A stretch of 64,000 nt of DNA, taken from positions 62,001-126,000 of the forward strand of contig NZ_JAFBCY010000002.1 in assembly GCF_016907975.1 (NCBI RefSeq). The letters are read 5' to 3'. The position numbers were made by a program, and so were the translations under genes. Under the pieces are notes generated by a model. It saw nothing but the letters and a program-made list of their open reading frames with translations, had not been told where the DNA came from and searched no databases. Shown piece after piece: positions 8,594 through 18,557 of the stretch. This stretch comes from Methylopila capsulata (GTDB taxonomy: Bacteria > Pseudomonadota > Alphaproteobacteria > Rhizobiales > Methylopilaceae). Each line of letters opens with the position of its first letter. The stretch's first letter is position 1.

Positions 8594-9637
8594 ATGCGCC
8601 TGATCGTGACCGGCGGCGCGGGGTTCATCGGATCGGCGGTGGTGCGCCTCGCTGTCCGCGAAGGCCATGACGTCCTCAACATCGACGCGCTGAGCTACGC
8701 CTCGTCGCTCGCGAACGTCGCCGAGGTCTCGGGCTCGGTCCGGCATCGCTTCGCTCACGCTGACATCCGGGACGCGGACGCGATGCGCGCGCTGTTCCGC
8801 GACTACCGGCCGGACGGCGTGATCCATCTCGCCGCCGAGACCCACGTCGACCGCTCGATCGACGCGCCGCGCGTCTTCGTCGAGACCAACGTCGTCGGCA
8901 CGCTGAACCTGCTCGAGGCGGCGCGCGCCTTCTGGCTCGACGCGGGCTCGCCCGCGCGCTTCCGCTTTCTCCATGTCTCGACGGACGAGGTGTTCGGCGC
9001 GCTCGCCGCCGACGGCAAGTTCACCGAAACCTCGCCCTACGCGCCGAACAGCCCCTACGCGGCTTCGAAGGCGGCCTCGGATCATCTGGCGCGGGCGTGG
9101 CATGCAACCTACGGCCTGCCGGTCGTCCTCACGAACTGCTCGAACAACTACGGCCCGTTCCAGTTTCCCGAGAAGCTGATCCCGCTGACGATCCTCGCGG
9201 CGCTCGGCGGCCGGCCCCTCCCGGTCTACGGCGACGGCCGCAACGTGCGCGACTGGCTCTACGTGGAGGACCATGCGGCGGCGCTGCTGCTCGCGCTCTC
9301 CAGCGGGGTCGTCGGCCGAAGCTACAACATCGGCGGCGACGCCGAGGCGACAAACATCGACATCGTCCGCGCGCTCTGCGGGATCCTCGACGAGAAACGG
9401 CCGAAGGCCACCCCTTACGACCGCCAGATCGCCTTCGTCGCCGACCGGCCCGGCCACGATTTCCGCTATGCGATCGACTCGACCCGCATCCGCGACGAGC
9501 TGGGCTGGGCGCCGCGGACGACGCTGCAGGTCGGCCTCGCGACGACGGTGCAGTGGTTCCTCGACAACGAAAGCTGGTGGCGCGGCCGTATCGACGAACG
9601 CGCCGCGCGGCTCGGCCTCGGCGTCACGCCGCCATGA
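8594..9637 (+). CDS. rfbB: dTDP-glucose 4,6-dehydratase
   Basis: A 347-residue extended short-chain dehydrogenase that makes dTDP-4-keto-6-deoxyglucose, step two of the rhamnose pathway. It shows the NAD loop GGAGFIG at residues 6-12, the STDEVFG strand and the catalytic Y155-x3-K159 (YAASK). The open frame begins earlier, but the fold starts at MRLIVTGG and GAGGA lies ahead of this ATG, so 8594 is the start. rfbD follows after seven bases. Confidence 0.96.
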   Translation: MRLIVTGGAGFIGSAVVRLAVREGHDVLNIDALSYASSLANVAEVSGSVRHRFAHADIRDADAMRALFRDYRPDGVIHLAAETHVDRSIDAPRVFVETNVVGTLNLLEAARAFWLDAGSPARFRFLHVSTDEVFGALAADGKFTETSPYAPNSPYAASKAASDHLARAWHATYGLPVVLTNCSNNYGPFQFPEKLIPLTILAALGGRPLPVYGDGRNVRDWLYVEDHAAALLLALSSGVVGRSYNIGGDAEATNIDIVRALCGILDEKRPKATPYDRQIAFVADRPGHDFRYAIDSTRIRDELGWAPRTTLQVGLATTVQWFLDNESWWRGRIDERAARLGLGVTPP

Positions 9638-9644
9638 GCCCGCT

Positions 9645-10502
9645 ATGACGCTTCTCGTCTTCGGCTCCACGGGACAGGTCGCGCGCGAGCTGGCGCTGGT
9701 CGCGCCAAACGCCCGCTTCGTCGGCCGGAACGAGGCCGACCTCGCCGATCCGGCGGCCTGCGCGCGGCTGATCCGGGACGCCCGCCCGGACGCGGTGATC
9801 AACGCCGCCGCCTGGACCGCCGTCGACCTCGCCGAGGCGCAGGAGGCCGCCGCGCGCGTCGTCAACGGCGAGGCGCCCGGCCTGATGGCGCAGGCCTGCG
9901 CGGAGCTTGGCGCTCCCTTCGTCCACATCTCCACCGACTACGTCTTCAGCGGCGACGGCGAGGCCGCCTGGCGCGAGGACGACGCGACCGCGCCGATCAA
10001 CGCCTACGGCCGCAGCAAGCGGCTCGGCGAGGAGCAGGTGCTGCGGCGCGGCGGGCGTTGCGCGATCCTGCGCTCCTCCTGGGTGTTCTCGCGCTTCGGC
10101 GCCAACTTCGTCCGCACCATGCTGCGGGCGGGCGAAGGCCGGCCGGCGCTGCGCGTGGTGAACGACCAGATCGGCGGTCCGACGCCCGCCTCGGCCGTCG
10201 CGCGCGCCTGCCTCGACCTGGCGGCCCGGCTGCGGGAGCCCGCGCCGCGCACCGGCCTCTATCATCTCGCGGGGGCGCCCGACGTCAGCTGGGCGGGCTT
10301 CGCCTCGGCGATCTTCGAGGCGGCCGCGATGGAATGCGAGGTGGTGGGCGTTCCCTCCTCGGATTGGCCGCGGCCGGCGCGGCGCCCGTCCAATTCCCGC
10401 CTCGACTGCGATCGGATAAGGCGTCATCTGGGCGTGCAACGACCCGACTGGCGATCCGCGCTTGGCCCGATCGTCGCCCATCTTCGAACGGACGACGCGT
10501 GA
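9645..10502 (+). CDS. rfbD: dTDP-4-dehydrorhamnose reductase
   Basis: A 285-residue short-chain dehydrogenase for the last step, reducing dTDP-4-keto-rhamnose to dTDP-L-rhamnose. Evidence: N-terminal FGSTGQVARELA loop, HISTDYVFSG, the YGRSK catalytic motif and a C-terminal RPSNSRLDC segment typical of RfbD. Its stop overlaps the GTG start of rfbA in a GTGA junction. Confidence 0.95.
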   Translation: MTLLVFGSTGQVARELALVAPNARFVGRNEADLADPAACARLIRDARPDAVINAAAWTAVDLAEAQEAAARVVNGEAPGLMAQACAELGAPFVHISTDYVFSGDGEAAWREDDATAPINAYGRSKRLGEEQVLRRGGRCAILRSSWVFSRFGANFVRTMLRAGEGRPALRVVNDQIGGPTPASAVARACLDLAARLREPAPRTGLYHLAGAPDVSWAGFASAIFEAAAMECEVVGVPSSDWPRPARRPSNSRLDCDRIRRHLGVQRPDWRSALGPIVAHLRTDDA

Positions 10503-11383
10503 GCACGAGAAAAGGCATCATCCTCGCGGGCGGATCAGGCACGCGCCTCTATCCGATCACCCACGGCGTGTCGAAACAGCTGATGCCGGTGTTCGACAAG
10601 CCGATGATCTACTATCCGCTGTCGGTGCTGATGCTGGCCGGCATCCGCGAGATCGCGATCATCACCACGCCCGGCGACGCCGACCAGTTCCGGAAGGCGC
10701 TCGGCGACGGGCGCCAGTGGGGCGTCGAGCTGTCGTTCTTCATGCAGGAGAGTCCGGACGGGCTCGCCCAGGCCTATCTGATCTGCGAGGATTTTCTCGC
10801 GGGCGCGCCGTCCTGCATGATCCTCGGCGACAACATCTTCTTCGGGCACGGCCTGCCCGAAATCCTTCAGGCCGCAAGCGCCGGCCATGGGGGCGGAACG
10901 GTCTTCGCCTACCGCGTCACCGAGCCCGAGCGCTACGGCGTTGTGGCGTTCGACGCCGCGGGGACCGCGACCGCCATCATCGAGAAGCCGCAGGCGCCGC
11001 CGTCGAGCTACGCCGTCACGGGGCTCTATTTCCTCGATGGAACCGCGTCGCGGAAGGCGAAGGACATCAGGCCCTCCGGCCGGGGCGAGCTGGAGATCAC
11101 GTCGCTGCTCGAGCTCTACCTGCAGGAGGGCTCGCTCAGCGTGGAGAAACTCGGCCGGGGGTTCGCCTGGCTCGACACCGGCACGCACGAAAGCCTGCTC
11201 GACGCGGGAAACTTCGTGCGCACGCTCCAGCAGAGGCAGGGGGTGCAGACCGGGTGCCCGGAGGAGATCGCGTTCCGCAAGGGCTGGATCACGGGCGAGG
11301 CCCTGTCCTCGATCGCCGCCGGCCTGTCGAAATCGGACTACGGCCGATACCTGAAGCAGCTCTGCGTGGAAGAAGGCTTCTAG
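10499..11383 (+). CDS. rfbA: glucose-1-phosphate thymidylyltransferase
   Basis: A 294-residue nucleotidyltransferase that joins glucose-1-phosphate and dTTP, the first step of the dTDP-rhamnose pathway. It has the GGSGTRLYPIT signature, SKQLMPVFDKPMIYYPLS and ILGDNIFFG. The GTG start is chosen because VSTRKGIILAGG begins the fold and GTGA overlaps the rfbD stop. It ends ten bases from the convergent siderophore ATPase gene. Confidence 0.96.
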   Translation: MSTRKGIILAGGSGTRLYPITHGVSKQLMPVFDKPMIYYPLSVLMLAGIREIAIITTPGDADQFRKALGDGRQWGVELSFFMQESPDGLAQAYLICEDFLAGAPSCMILGDNIFFGHGLPEILQAASAGHGGGTVFAYRVTEPERYGVVAFDAAGTATAIIEKPQAPPSSYAVTGLYFLDGTASRKAKDIRPSGRGELEITSLLELYLQEGSLSVEKLGRGFAWLDTGTHESLLDAGNFVRTLQQRQGVQTGCPEEIAFRKGWITGEALSSIAAGLSKSDYGRYLKQLCVEEGF

Positions 11384-11393
11384 GCTCTCGCCG

Positions 11394-12149
11394 TCACAGG
11401 TGGTGCAGCGCCATCGGTCGGCCGTCCACCTCCACGACGCGCATGCGGTAGCCGAAGACGGCGTCCAGCGTCTCGGGCGTCATGATCTCCGCAGGCGCGC
11501 CCATCGCCACCAGCCGGCCGTCGCGCAGGGCGACGATGCGGTCGGCATAGGCCGCCGCCTGGTTCACGTCGTGGAGCACCGCGACGATCGTGCGGCCGGC
11601 GTCGGCCCGCGCCCGTAGACGCCGCATCAGGTCGCGGGCGTAACGCATGTCGAGATTGTTGAGAGGTTCGTCCAGCAGCAGGTAATCGGTCGCCTGGGCC
11701 ACCGTCATGGCGATCAGCGCGCGCTGGCGCTGGCCGCCGGACAGCGTCTCGACGAAACGCTCCTTAAGCGGCGTCAGATCGAACTGGTCGAGCGTCGCCG
11801 CCACCACCGCGTCGTCCTCGGGCGTCAGCCGTCCGCGGCTGTGCGGGAAGCGGCCGAAGCCCACCAGTTCGCGGACGCGCAACCGGCTCGCGACGCCGGG
11901 ATCCTGCCGCAGGACGGCGAGCGTCCTGGCGAGCACACGGCCGGGGGTCGCGTCCACCGGCAGTCCCTCGACCGAGATGCGCCCGGTCTGGAGCGGCTGC
12001 AGCCGGGCGATCAGCGACAGCAGCGACGACTTGCCCGCCCCGTTCGGGCCGATCAGCGCCGTCAGGCCGCCTTTCGGCAGCGTCAGGCTGACATCGTGCA
12101 GGATCCGCGCGCCGCCGCGCGTCAGCGAGACGTTCTCGATCCGGATCAT
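11394..12149 (-). CDS. iron-siderophore ABC transporter ATPase (FecE/FatE-type)
   Basis: A 251-residue ABC ATPase. Walker A is GPNGAGKSS, the signature is LSGGQRQRALIAM and Walker B is YLLLDEPLNNLD, followed by the switch histidine in VLHDVNQA. It powers the two FecCD-type permeases encoded upstream on the same strand, overlapping the nearer by four bases. Last gene of a four-gene operon for binding-protein-dependent uptake of an iron chelate. Confidence 0.92.
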   Translation of the reverse strand: MIRIENVSLTRGGARILHDVSLTLPKGGLTALIGPNGAGKSSLLSLIARLQPLQTGRISVEGLPVDATPGRVLARTLAVLRQDPGVASRLRVRELVGFGRFPHSRGRLTPEDDAVVAATLDQFDLTPLKERFVETLSGGQRQRALIAMTVAQATDYLLLDEPLNNLDMRYARDLMRRLRARADAGRTIVAVLHDVNQAAAYADRIVALRDGRLVAMGAPAEIMTPETLDAVFGYRMRVVEVDGRPMALHHL

Positions 12150-13096
12150 CGCCGGGCCTCCGAGATCAGCAAAGCGAGGAAGACGACGCCGCCGAGGAAC
12201 TCGACCACGATGCCGAGCGCCCCCTCTCCTCCGAGGCCGTGCTGCAGCAGGGCCTGCCCGCCGACCAGGATGACGACCCCCACGAGGGCCGCCGCAGGCA
12301 GGAGCACGGTGTGGCGGCGGGTGTCGACCAGGCGCTCGGCGACCGCCACCACGAACAGGCCGAGGAACACGACCGGTCCCACCAGCGCGGTCGAGACGGC
12401 GACGAGAAGCGCGGTCAGCGCCAGCAGCCCGACCGCCGAGCGCCGCCAGTCGAGGCCGAGCCCCGTGGCCGGGTCCGACCCCAGCGCCAGGACGTCGAGC
12501 GCGTGGCGCGCCCGCCAGATCGCGGCGACGGAGACGACCGTGACGACGCCTGCGATGGCGAGCAGGTCGCTGCGGATCACGTTGAAGCTCGCGAACGTCG
12601 CGCCCTGGATGGCGGCGAAGGCGGTGGGATCGACCAGCCGGATCACCAACGCCGAAAGACTGCGGAACAGCACGCCGAGCACGACGCCGCTGAGCAGCAT
12701 CAGCGTCACGTCCATGCGCGCGCGGAGCAGCGGCAGAAACAGCGCAAGCGCCATGCCGAGCATCAGCGCCGATTCCCCCGCGAACTTGAGGCGCGGGTCG
12801 AGCGTCGCGAAGCCATAGGCGCCGAGGCCGAACACCAGCGCGGTCTGGCCGAAGGCATAGAGCGCGTCGAGCCCCATGATCGCGGGCGTCAGGATGCGGT
12901 TCGCGGTCACGGTCTGGAACGTCACGGTCGAGGCCGCCACCGCGACCGCGACGAGAACGAGCGCCAGCAGCCGCACCCCCCGAAGCTGGAGCGCGAAGGC
13001 GAGGTCGCCGCGCAGGTTGAGGCCGAGGAACGCCGCCGTCGCGACCAGCGCGAGCCCGGCGAGGCCGGCGAGCACGACGCGTTCGCGCTTAAGCAC
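12146..13096 (-). CDS. iron-siderophore ABC transporter permease (FecCD family, FatC/YclO-like)
   Basis: A 316-residue polytopic permease with nine or ten hydrophobic helices. The ILTPAIMGLDALYAFGQT segment corresponds to the NRILxPxIMGLDxLYxxxQT motif of the FatC/YclO branch, which serves petrobactin- and anguibactin-like siderophores. It pairs with the neighbouring permease to form the transmembrane dimer. Overlaps on both sides (four and eight bases) show tight coupling. Substrate within the siderophore class is inferred from family only. Confidence 0.88.
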   Translation of the reverse strand: MLKRERVVLAGLAGLALVATAAFLGLNLRGDLAFALQLRGVRLLALVLVAVAVAASTVTFQTVTANRILTPAIMGLDALYAFGQTALVFGLGAYGFATLDPRLKFAGESALMLGMALALFLPLLRARMDVTLMLLSGVVLGVLFRSLSALVIRLVDPTAFAAIQGATFASFNVIRSDLLAIAGVVTVVSVAAIWRARHALDVLALGSDPATGLGLDWRRSAVGLLALTALLVAVSTALVGPVVFLGLFVVAVAERLVDTRRHTVLLPAAALVGVVILVGGQALLQHGLGGEGALGIVVEFLGGVVFLALLISEARR

Positions 13097-14063
13097 GGGC
13101 CGGCCGCGGACCGAAGAGCAGCCACAGGAACGCCGCCGCTCCCACGACCCCGAGCACCGTGCCGACCGGCGCTTCGTAGGGGTGCCGCAGCAGCCGTCCC
13201 AGCACGTCGCAGCCGAGCGTCAGGCAAGCGCCCGCAAGCGCGGCCCAGGGCGTCGCCCGCCGGAGGTGGTCGCCGACGAGGCGGGTGACGAGGTTCGGCG
13301 CGACGAGGCCGACGAAGGGGATCATGCCGACCGTGGTGACCGTGATCGCAGAGACCACCGAGACGATGACGAGGCCGAGCCGCATCATCGCCGCGTAGTC
13401 GAGCCCGAGACCGACGCTCGCGTCCCGGCCGAGCGACAGCACGGTCAGCCGGTCAGCCGCCCACCAGGCGAGCCCCGTCGCGGCGGCCGCGAGCCACAGC
13501 AACTCGTACCGGCCGCGCAGCACGCCGGAGAAGTCGCCGTTGATCCAGACCTCGACGTACTGCAGGAGGTCCGTCCGCCAGGCGAGAAAGGTCAGCGCGG
13601 AGCCGAGCACGGCGCCGTAGGCGAGGCCGAACAGCGGCACCAGCAGCGGCTGGGTCGGCGGCAGCCGCTGGGCGACCGCGACAAACAGCGAGGACGCCGC
13701 CAGCGCCGCCGCGCTCGCCGCCGCCATCTTCATCGGCAGCGAGGCCGCGGGCCAGAGCAGCGTGACCGCGAGCACGCCGAGCGCTGCGCTCTGTCCGCCG
13801 CCGGCGGTCATCGGCTCGACGAAGCGGTTGCGGGCGAGCGTCTGCATCACGAGGCCCGCGACGGCGAGACCCGCGCCGGCGAGCACCGCAGCCAGGGTCC
13901 GGGGCAGCCGGCTCGCGGCGAACAGCGTCCAGGCCGCGGGATCCTGCGTCAGGCGCGCGAGGCTGAGATGCCCGGCGCCGACGAACAGGCTGGCGGCGGC
14001 GAGCGCCAGAAGCAGCGCGACGCCCGCGAGACCCGCCGGCGACGCGCGGGAGACAGCCCTCAT
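13089..14063 (-). CDS. iron-siderophore ABC transporter permease (FecCD family, FatD/YclN-like)
   Basis: A 324-residue permease partner with the FecCD segments SRLPRTLAAVLAGAGLAVAGLVMQTLARNRFVEP (as in first-partner permeases), the SLGRDASVGLGLDY loop that contacts the ATPase, and IPFVGLVAPNLVTRLVGDHLR. The frame is open far upstream, but MRAVSRASPAGLAG at 14063 overlaps the binding-protein stop by four bases and starts the first helix. It acts in the inner membrane with its neighbour and the ATPase. Confidence 0.88.
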   Translation of the reverse strand: MRAVSRASPAGLAGVALLLALAAASLFVGAGHLSLARLTQDPAAWTLFAASRLPRTLAAVLAGAGLAVAGLVMQTLARNRFVEPMTAGGGQSAALGVLAVTLLWPAASLPMKMAAASAAALAASSLFVAVAQRLPPTQPLLVPLFGLAYGAVLGSALTFLAWRTDLLQYVEVWINGDFSGVLRGRYELLWLAAAATGLAWWAADRLTVLSLGRDASVGLGLDYAAMMRLGLVIVSVVSAITVTTVGMIPFVGLVAPNLVTRLVGDHLRRATPWAALAGACLTLGCDVLGRLLRHPYEAPVGTVLGVVGAAAFLWLLFGPRPARA

Positions 14064-15046
14064 TTCGCCGCGTCGAACGCGGCGGTCATGGCCTTCAACG
14101 TGCGAGTCAACGCCTGCACCCCGCCGCCCGCGACGTAGAAATCGGCGGGCGTGAGGTAGATCACCTGCCCCTTCTTCCAGGCGGTCGTACCGGCCACGAG
14201 CTCGTTGTCCAGCGTCGCCTGGGCGCTCGCGCCGGGCGCGCCGATGGCGGCGGCGCGGTCGACGACGATCAGCCAGTCCGGATTCGCCTGCGCGATCAGC
14301 TCGAACGACGCGGCCTCGCCGTGGGCGCCCGCCTTGACCTCCTTGATCGCGGGCGGCAGGCCCAGCGCCTCGTGCACCCAGCCGAAGCGCGTGCCCGGCC
14401 CGAACACCGAGATCTTCGGCCCGGTCGTCATCAGGATGAGCGCGGTCCCCTTGCCCTGCGCCGCCGCGCGGGCGGCCTGCTCGGCGGCCTCCAGCTCGGC
14501 CTTCGCCGCCGCGGCCTCCGTCTCCCGGCCGAACAACGTCCCATAGGCGGCGAGCCTCGCCTTGGCCTCGCCCACGAGATCGACGCCGGTCATGCTCATG
14601 TCGATCGTCGGCGCCACCTTGCGCGTGGCCTCGGCCCGCGCGGACGAGCGCCCGCCGACGATGATGAGATCGGGCTTCAACGCGCTGAGCGCCTCGAGAT
14701 CCGGTTCGAACAGTGTGCCCACATGCGCCGCCTTGGCGGCGATCGGCTCGAGCGTGGGCGCGTAGAGCTTCTCCGGCACGCCAGCGGGCGTCACCCCGAG
14801 CCTGTCGAGCGTATCGAGCGCCGACAGATCGTAGACGGCGACGCGCTTCGGCGGCGTCGCGACGTCGACGGGGCCCGAGGCGGTCACGATCTCGACGGCG
14901 GAGGCCGGGCCGGCGGCGCCGACGAGCGCGACGATCAGCGGGAGGATGCGCACGGCCTTGAGAAGGCCGGACATCCCCCGCGGGCGGCCGACGTCGTCGC
15001 CCTGAGCGGTCGCCGTCGTGGCGCGCCCCATCGCCTGTTCCGCCAT
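14060..15046 (-). CDS. siderophore ABC transporter substrate-binding protein (FatB/YclQ-like)
   Basis: A periplasmic-binding-protein type III (Fe-siderophore) protein of about 328 residues. A hydrophobic stretch LPLIVALVGAAGPASA, cut after the last Ala, serves as export signal; then TPPKRVAVYDLSALDTLDRLGV, SALKPDLIIVGGRSS and PDWLIVVDRAA, all typical of FatB-like proteins. GGGAG seven bases before the ATG at 15046 decides this start over the longer frame and over an internal ATG at 14974 nearer the signal. First gene of the importer operon. No TonB receptor or Fur-box-like sequence was recognised nearby. Confidence 0.88.
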   Translation of the reverse strand: MAEQAMGRATTATAQGDDVGRPRGMSGLLKAVRILPLIVALVGAAGPASAVEIVTASGPVDVATPPKRVAVYDLSALDTLDRLGVTPAGVPEKLYAPTLEPIAAKAAHVGTLFEPDLEALSALKPDLIIVGGRSSARAEATRKVAPTIDMSMTGVDLVGEAKARLAAYGTLFGRETEAAAAKAELEAAEQAARAAAQGKGTALILMTTGPKISVFGPGTRFGWVHEALGLPPAIKEVKAGAHGEAASFELIAQANPDWLIVVDRAAAIGAPGASAQATLDNELVAGTTAWKKGQVIYLTPADFYVAGGGVQALTRTLKAMTAAFDAAK

Positions 15047-15131
15047 TCGTTCGTCTCCCGTCAACGCAAGCGGCGCGCACGCGCCCTTAATCGAAGAACG
15101 AGTCAGAGCGGCAAAACCCGTAAAAAGGTGG

Positions 15132-16094
15132 TCAGATGCGCTCCACGCCGCCGGTCGCGCGCTGCGGCGCGTTCAGCGAGGCCGGCAGCGGAATGAACTC
15201 GCGCTCGTCGCCGGGCACCGTGTCGAAACGGCCGTTCGCCCACTCCTCCTTGGCGAGTTCGATCCGCTCGAGCCGCGAGGAGACGAAGTTCCACCAAATG
15301 TAGCGCGGCCCTTCCATAGGCTCGCCGCCGAACAGCATGAACCGCGCGTCGGAGCGGGCGTGGACCGTGATCGGGTCGCCCGGGCGCAGAACGAGGAGCT
15401 GCCCCGGCGCGAACGCGTCGCCTGCGATCTCGATCTCGCCCGAGATGGTGTAGATCGCCCGCTCCTCGTAGCTCGGGTCGATCGGCAGGCGTCGTCCCGC
15501 CGCGAGGCGGACGTCGGCGTAGAGCGTCGGCGACGCGACGGCGAGCGGCGAGGTCTCGCCGAAGGCGGAGCCGGCGATGAGCCGCGCCTGCACGCCCTCC
15601 ACGTCGATCACCGGCAGCGCCGCCGCGCCGTGGTGCATGAAGGCGGGGTCCGCCTCCTCGATCGTGGTGGGAAGCGCCATCCAGGATTGGATGCCGAAGA
15701 GCCTCTGGCCCGTCCGCTTGCGGGTCTCGCTGGTGCGCTCGGAATGCACGATGCCGCGGCCGGCCCGCATCCAGTTCACGGCGCCGGGCTGAATGGCGAT
15801 CTCGGTGCCGAGGCTGTCGCGGTGGAGGATCTCGCCTTCGAACAGATAGGTCAGGGTCGCGAGGTTGATGTGCGGGTGCGGCCGGACGTCGATGCCCTGG
15901 TCGGTCAGGAACTCCGCCGGGCCCATCTGATCGAAGAAGATGAAGGGCCCGACCATCTGGCGCTTGGTCGACGGAAGCGCCCGGCGGACCACCATCTCGC
16001 CGAGATCGACAGCGCGCGGCACGATCAGGGTCTCGATCGCGTCGGTCGAGGCGCGGTCGCCGATCACAGGATCGGGACAGGAGGTCCAGGTCAT
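15132..16094 (-). CDS. pirin family protein
   Basis: A 320-residue bicupin protein. The N-terminal cupin has the pirin signature VGPFIFFDQMGP, HPHINLATLTYLFEGEILHRDSLG and IVHSERT, giving the metal-binding histidines. Pirins are iron-binding proteins; some bacterial members oxidise quercetin, others bind partners. The C-terminal cupin (GGEPMEGPRYIWWNFVSS) is complete. It sits 85 bases after the start of the siderophore operon on the same strand. Its substrate is not predictable. Confidence 0.93.
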   Translation of the reverse strand: MTWTSCPDPVIGDRASTDAIETLIVPRAVDLGEMVVRRALPSTKRQMVGPFIFFDQMGPAEFLTDQGIDVRPHPHINLATLTYLFEGEILHRDSLGTEIAIQPGAVNWMRAGRGIVHSERTSETRKRTGQRLFGIQSWMALPTTIEEADPAFMHHGAAALPVIDVEGVQARLIAGSAFGETSPLAVASPTLYADVRLAAGRRLPIDPSYEERAIYTISGEIEIAGDAFAPGQLLVLRPGDPITVHARSDARFMLFGGEPMEGPRYIWWNFVSSRLERIELAKEEWANGRFDTVPGDEREFIPLPASLNAPQRATGGVERI

Positions 16095-16205
16095 GGCGTC
16101 GTCCTCTGCCGAAACATGCGCCGAACAGCGCGTCGCCGGGCCGCGATTGAAGCCCGGTTCCGGCGCGTCGGCAATCGCGCGGGGGCCATCCCGCGCGCGA
16201 GCGGG

Positions 16206-17330
16206 TTAACCCATACGATCGTCCAGAAGCGCCCGGTACTCCTCCGCGCTGGGCTGGCGCGGCGCCGTCGCGTGGCTGTGGTCGGCGAGCGCGCGCTCGA
16301 CCACCCACGGCAGCACGTCCGCGGTCACGCCGAGGGTCTCGAGCCCCGCCGGCACGCCGAGCCGCCGGTTGAGGGCGTCGAGCTCGTCCGCCAGGTCCGT
16401 CTCGGGGGCGAGGCCCATGGCGGCCTTGAGCCGCTCGATCTTGTCGCCCACATGGCCGGCGCTGAACCGCAGCACGGGCGGCATCAGGATGGCGTTCAGG
16501 GTCCCGTGGTGCAGCGACGCCGTCTTCAGGCCACCGAGCGCGTGGCTGAGCGCATGGACGGCGCCGAGGCCCTTCTGGAAGGTCAGGCCGCCCTCGAGCG
16601 CGCCCATCATCAGCTCGGAGCGCGCCTCGATGTCGCCGCCGTCGGCGCAGGCCCGCTCGATGTGCCGCCAGATGCGCCCCGCCCCGTCGAGCGCGATCGC
16701 CTCGGCCGGCGGATTGAAGCGCGGCGAGAGCAGAGTCTCGATGCAGTGCGACAGCCCGTCGAGCCCGGTCGCGGCGGTCAGCCACGCCGGCAGGCCGAGC
16801 GTCAGCTCGGGGTCGCAGATCGCGAGCTTCGGGATGAGATGCGGGCTGATGAAGCCGAGCTTGCGGCCGTCGTCGAGGCTGATCAACGCGGCGCGGCCGA
16901 CCTCCGAGCCGGTGCCCGCCGTGGTCGGAACCGCGATCAGCGGCGCGACCGCGGCGATCTTCGGAATTCCGCCGAGGATCGCGGCGTAGGTCTCCAGCGG
17001 ACCGTCATGGGTCGCGAGCAGGGCGACCGCCTTCGCGAGGTCGATCGGCGATCCGCCGCCGGCCGCCACCAGACCGTCGCAGCCACCCGCCTTGTAGACC
17101 TCAAGCGCGGCGAGCGCCGCGGATTCGGTCGGGTTTGTCGGCACGTCGAGGAACACCGGCGACCCTGCCGGGCAGAGCGCCGCGATGCGGTCGACGATGC
17201 CCGCGGCCTTCAAACCCCGGTCCGACACGATCAAAGGCCGCGAGATCTTGAGGCCCTGGAGCGCTTCGCCGAGCCGCGCGACGGCGCCGATCTCGAAATC
17301 GATCGTCGTGAGATAGGTGATCGGAGGCAT
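16206..17330 (-). CDS. iron-containing alcohol dehydrogenase
   Basis: A 374-residue group III (iron-dependent) alcohol dehydrogenase. The NAD-binding [11 protein letters not shown] motif, TTAGTGSEV and the metal-ligand stretch [12 protein letters not shown] are intact. Family members oxidise short alcohols, lactaldehyde, maleylacetate or 1,3-propanediol-like substrates; the substrate here is not clear. A gap of 213 bases separates it from the sulfonate cluster, so it is probably transcribed on its own. Confidence 0.9.
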   Translation of the reverse strand: MPPITYLTTIDFEIGAVARLGEALQGLKISRPLIVSDRGLKAAGIVDRIAALCPAGSPVFLDVPTNPTESAALAALEVYKAGGCDGLVAAGGGSPIDLAKAVALLATHDGPLETYAAILGGIPKIAAVAPLIAVPTTAGTGSEVGRAALISLDDGRKLGFISPHLIPKLAICDPELTLGLPAWLTAATGLDGLSHCIETLLSPRFNPPAEAIALDGAGRIWRHIERACADGGDIEARSELMMGALEGGLTFQKGLGAVHALSHALGGLKTASLHHGTLNAILMPPVLRFSAGHVGDKIERLKAAMGLAPETDLADELDALNRRLGVPAGLETLGVTADVLPWVVERALADHSHATAPRQPSAEEYRALLDDRMG

Positions 17331-17543
17331 TGTTCATTCCCCGGGCTTTTGATCGCAGCCCAAGGCAATCGCTCAGGTCGGAGCGATTGACAACCGTCGA
17401 AGACGCATCGGACGTCGGCCGTATCGCCGTCCCACGCCTTCGGCGGTCGCCGGTCCCGCTTGAGCGGAGACATGCTCATCGCGGAATTTCGAGGACGCGC
17501 CGGTTCCGGCCTCGGACAACCGAAGCCGGCCCCAACGGTCGCC

Positions 17544-18548
17544 TCAGACCTTCGCGAGCAGGTCGGTCACCGTCACCTTTTCCGGCAGGACCTTGCGCTC
17601 GACGAGCCAGTCGGCGGCCTTCTGCAACTGGGCGATGAAGGCCTCGTCAGTGACGGGATAGATCTCGTAGCGCCGCTTGCGCGCGAGGAAGAGGTCGCGG
17701 ACGGCGTCGGAGTAGCGGGGCGGCGACCCTTGAGCGATCGTCTCGGCCTCCTGCGGGTTCGCGCTCGCCCATTCGGCCTCGCGGGCGAAGCCGGCGTTCA
17801 CGAGCCGCACGATGTCGGCGTTCTCGGTCGCGAAGGCGCGCGAGGTCAGCCAGGTCGTGAAGTCGATCTGGAAGTCGAGGTCGCGCTCCTCGACGAAGAT
17901 GTCGTGCGCCTTGTACTCCGCGCGGGCGATGTCGACGCCGGGGCTCCACATCGACCAGGCGTCGACCTTGCCGGAGGCGAGCGCCGGCGCCGCGTCCGGG
18001 GGGTTGAGGTAGACGACGTTCACTTTGGAGCGGTCGACCCCGTATTTCTCCAGCGCCGCGACCAGCAGGAACTCGCCGAGCCCCGAGCGGTTCACGGCCA
18101 CCGACTTGCCGACCAGATCCTGAACCTGCTCGATGCCGGAACCCTGACGGGCGATGATCGAGGTCGTGCGCGGGCGGTAGACCAGGAACTGGGTGAAGAC
18201 GAGCGGCGAGCCGGCGCTGATCGCCGCGAAGGCCGGCGTCGTGCTGCCGCCGAAGCTGAAGTCGGCGCTGCCGCCCATCACCGCCTGCAGGGTCGGCGCG
18301 TGGTTCGGGAACGGACCGACCCACTCGACCTTGAGGCCCTGATCGTTGAGCGCCTTCTCGAACGCGCCGCGCTCCTTGGCGATGAGGGTGAGACCGCCGG
18401 AGGGACCGAAGGTCAGCCGCACCGTGTCGGTGTTGCGTGCGGACGCAGGGGCGGCGCCCCCGAGCGAGAAGGCGCCGGAGAGCGCGCCGGCGGCGAGCGT
18501 CGACCCCGCGAGGAACGTGCGGCGCGAAGGGGTGCGGAACAACGACAT
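17544..18548 (-). CDS. aliphatic sulfonate/nitrate-type ABC substrate-binding protein
   Basis: A 334-residue periplasmic binding protein of the SsuA/TauA/NMT1 type. It carries a twin-arginine signal (SRRTFLAGSTLAAGALSG, ending ASA), so it probably crosses the membrane folded, and has FGGSTTPAFAAISAGSPLV as in SsuA. Gene order monooxygenase-permease-ATPase-binding protein on the minus strand makes it the substrate-capture part of an organosulfur importer. The ligand is inferred from the neighbouring monooxygenase. It starts ten bases after the ATPase stop. Confidence 0.88.
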   Translation of the reverse strand: MSLFRTPSRRTFLAGSTLAAGALSGAFSLGGAAPASARNTDTVRLTFGPSGGLTLIAKERGAFEKALNDQGLKVEWVGPFPNHAPTLQAVMGGSADFSFGGSTTPAFAAISAGSPLVFTQFLVYRPRTTSIIARQGSGIEQVQDLVGKSVAVNRSGLGEFLLVAALEKYGVDRSKVNVVYLNPPDAAPALASGKVDAWSMWSPGVDIARAEYKAHDIFVEERDLDFQIDFTTWLTSRAFATENADIVRLVNAGFAREAEWASANPQEAETIAQGSPPRYSDAVRDLFLARKRRYEIYPVTDEAFIAQLQKAADWLVERKVLPEKVTVTDLLAKV

Positions 18549-18557
18549 GGGTTGGCC